This document shows positions 38,898-39,133 of a stretch of 39,133 nt of DNA, piece by piece (positions within the stretch are counted from its first letter, which is position 1; every line of letters begins with the position of its first letter). A model generated the notes under the pieces. The model had not been told where the DNA came from. It searched no databases and was given only the letters and a program-made list of their open reading frames with translations. The position numbers were made by a program, and so were the translations under genes. The DNA lies in contig QHSL01000008.1 in the NCBI GenBank assembly GCA_003220435.1, positions 1-39,133 on the forward strand, written 5' to 3'. This stretch comes from Candidatus Rokuibacteriota bacterium (GTDB lineage Bacteria > Methylomirabilota > Methylomirabilia > Rokubacteriales > CSP1-6).

Positions 38898-39133
38898 ATG
38901 GACCGCGTCATCATCTTCGACACGACGCTTCGCGACGGCGAACAGGCCCCCGGATTCTCCATGAACACGATGGAAAAGCTCGAGATGGCCCGCCAGCTGG
39001 CCCGTCTTCAAGTCGACGTGATCGAGGCCGGCTTCCCGATCTCCTCGGACGAGGACTTCGAGGCCACCCGCGAGGTCGCCAAGCAAGTGGGCACGCTCGA
39101 CAACGCGCCGGCCATCTGCGGGCTGTCCCGCGT
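38898..39133 (+). CDS. leuA: 2-Isopropylmalate synthase (N-terminal part)
   Basis: The first 78 codons only; the gene runs off the right edge. [19 protein letters not shown] is the HMGL-like metal and substrate motif, and [18 protein letters not shown] is typical of LeuA. It commits 2-oxoisovalerate to leucine, continuing the pathway of the upstream ilv genes. GTAGGAGG lies 6 nt before the ATG. Confidence 0.93.
   Translation, partial: MDRVIIFDTTLRDGEQAPGFSMNTMEKLEMARQLARLQVDVIEAGFPISSDEDFEATREVAKQVGTLDNAPAICGLSR

Noticed and set aside
1-39133. Mobile elements, phage genes, CRISPR arrays, tRNA or rRNA genes
   Set aside because: No transposase, integrase, regularly spaced repeat array or RNA gene signature was seen on either strand.

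Overview
The window is a dense, GC-rich (roughly two-thirds G+C), strongly GC3-biased piece of a bacterial chromosome with about 40 genes. No rRNA, tRNA, CRISPR array, insertion sequence or phage gene was seen. The mix of class III PHA synthase, a tripartite tricarboxylate transporter, an anaerobic-type 2-oxoacid:ferredoxin oxidoreductase, the PdxS/PdxT route to PLP and the ilvB-ilvN-ilvC-psd-pssA-leuA order fits an uncultured soil or subsurface lineage such as Rokubacteria/Methylomirabilota or a deltaproteobacterial relative. That assignment is inference from gene content, not a marker-gene result.

Layout. (1) 1-6037: polyhydroxyalkanoate (PHA) block. It holds the end of phaC, phaE, a PhaJ-type hydratase, a PhaB/FabG-type reductase, the PhaR regulator, a phasin, a long-chain acyl-CoA synthetase and a second SDR that appears to start at CTG. 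(2) 6093-10754: assorted genes, namely a zinc alcohol dehydrogenase, a degenerate alpha/beta-hydrolase, two EamA transporters, queF and a YchF-like GTPase. (3) 10770-16952: a leftward three-gene operon (RACo-like activator, MaoC hydratase, UroD-like protein) diverging from an AtzG-like peptide, an amidase, a PCP_red-domain protein with a possible selenocysteine UGA, and an Smr protein. (4) 16988-17937: a methyltransferase and a small partner. (5) 18053-21878: vitamin B6 block, a MocR/PdxR regulator with inverted-repeat operators, pdxS, pdxT and an FMN split-barrel protein, followed by a PcaD-like hydrolase. (6) 22781-30997: a probable oxalate-oxidising system. It has three oxidoreductase subunits with the Arg pair of oxalate oxidoreductase, a TTT transporter (TctC-TctB-TctA), a TerC-family protein and a GntR/FCD regulator. 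A FadR-like operator lies at the first promoter. (7) 30994-31200: a short transcription unit with a signal-like peptide, twin hairpins and a strong terminator. (8) 31278-39133: ppdK followed by branched-chain amino acid and phosphatidylethanolamine genes.

The most notable observations are the candidate selenoprotein at 16189-16677, the oxalate oxidoreductase/TTT locus with its operator and likely cognate regulator, the small transcript at 31029-31200, the set of genes whose -10 box sits only 6-8 nt before the start codon (predicted leaderless mRNAs), a perfect palindrome between the divergent phasin and acyl-CoA synthetase genes, and a 39-bp palindromic repeat present twice.
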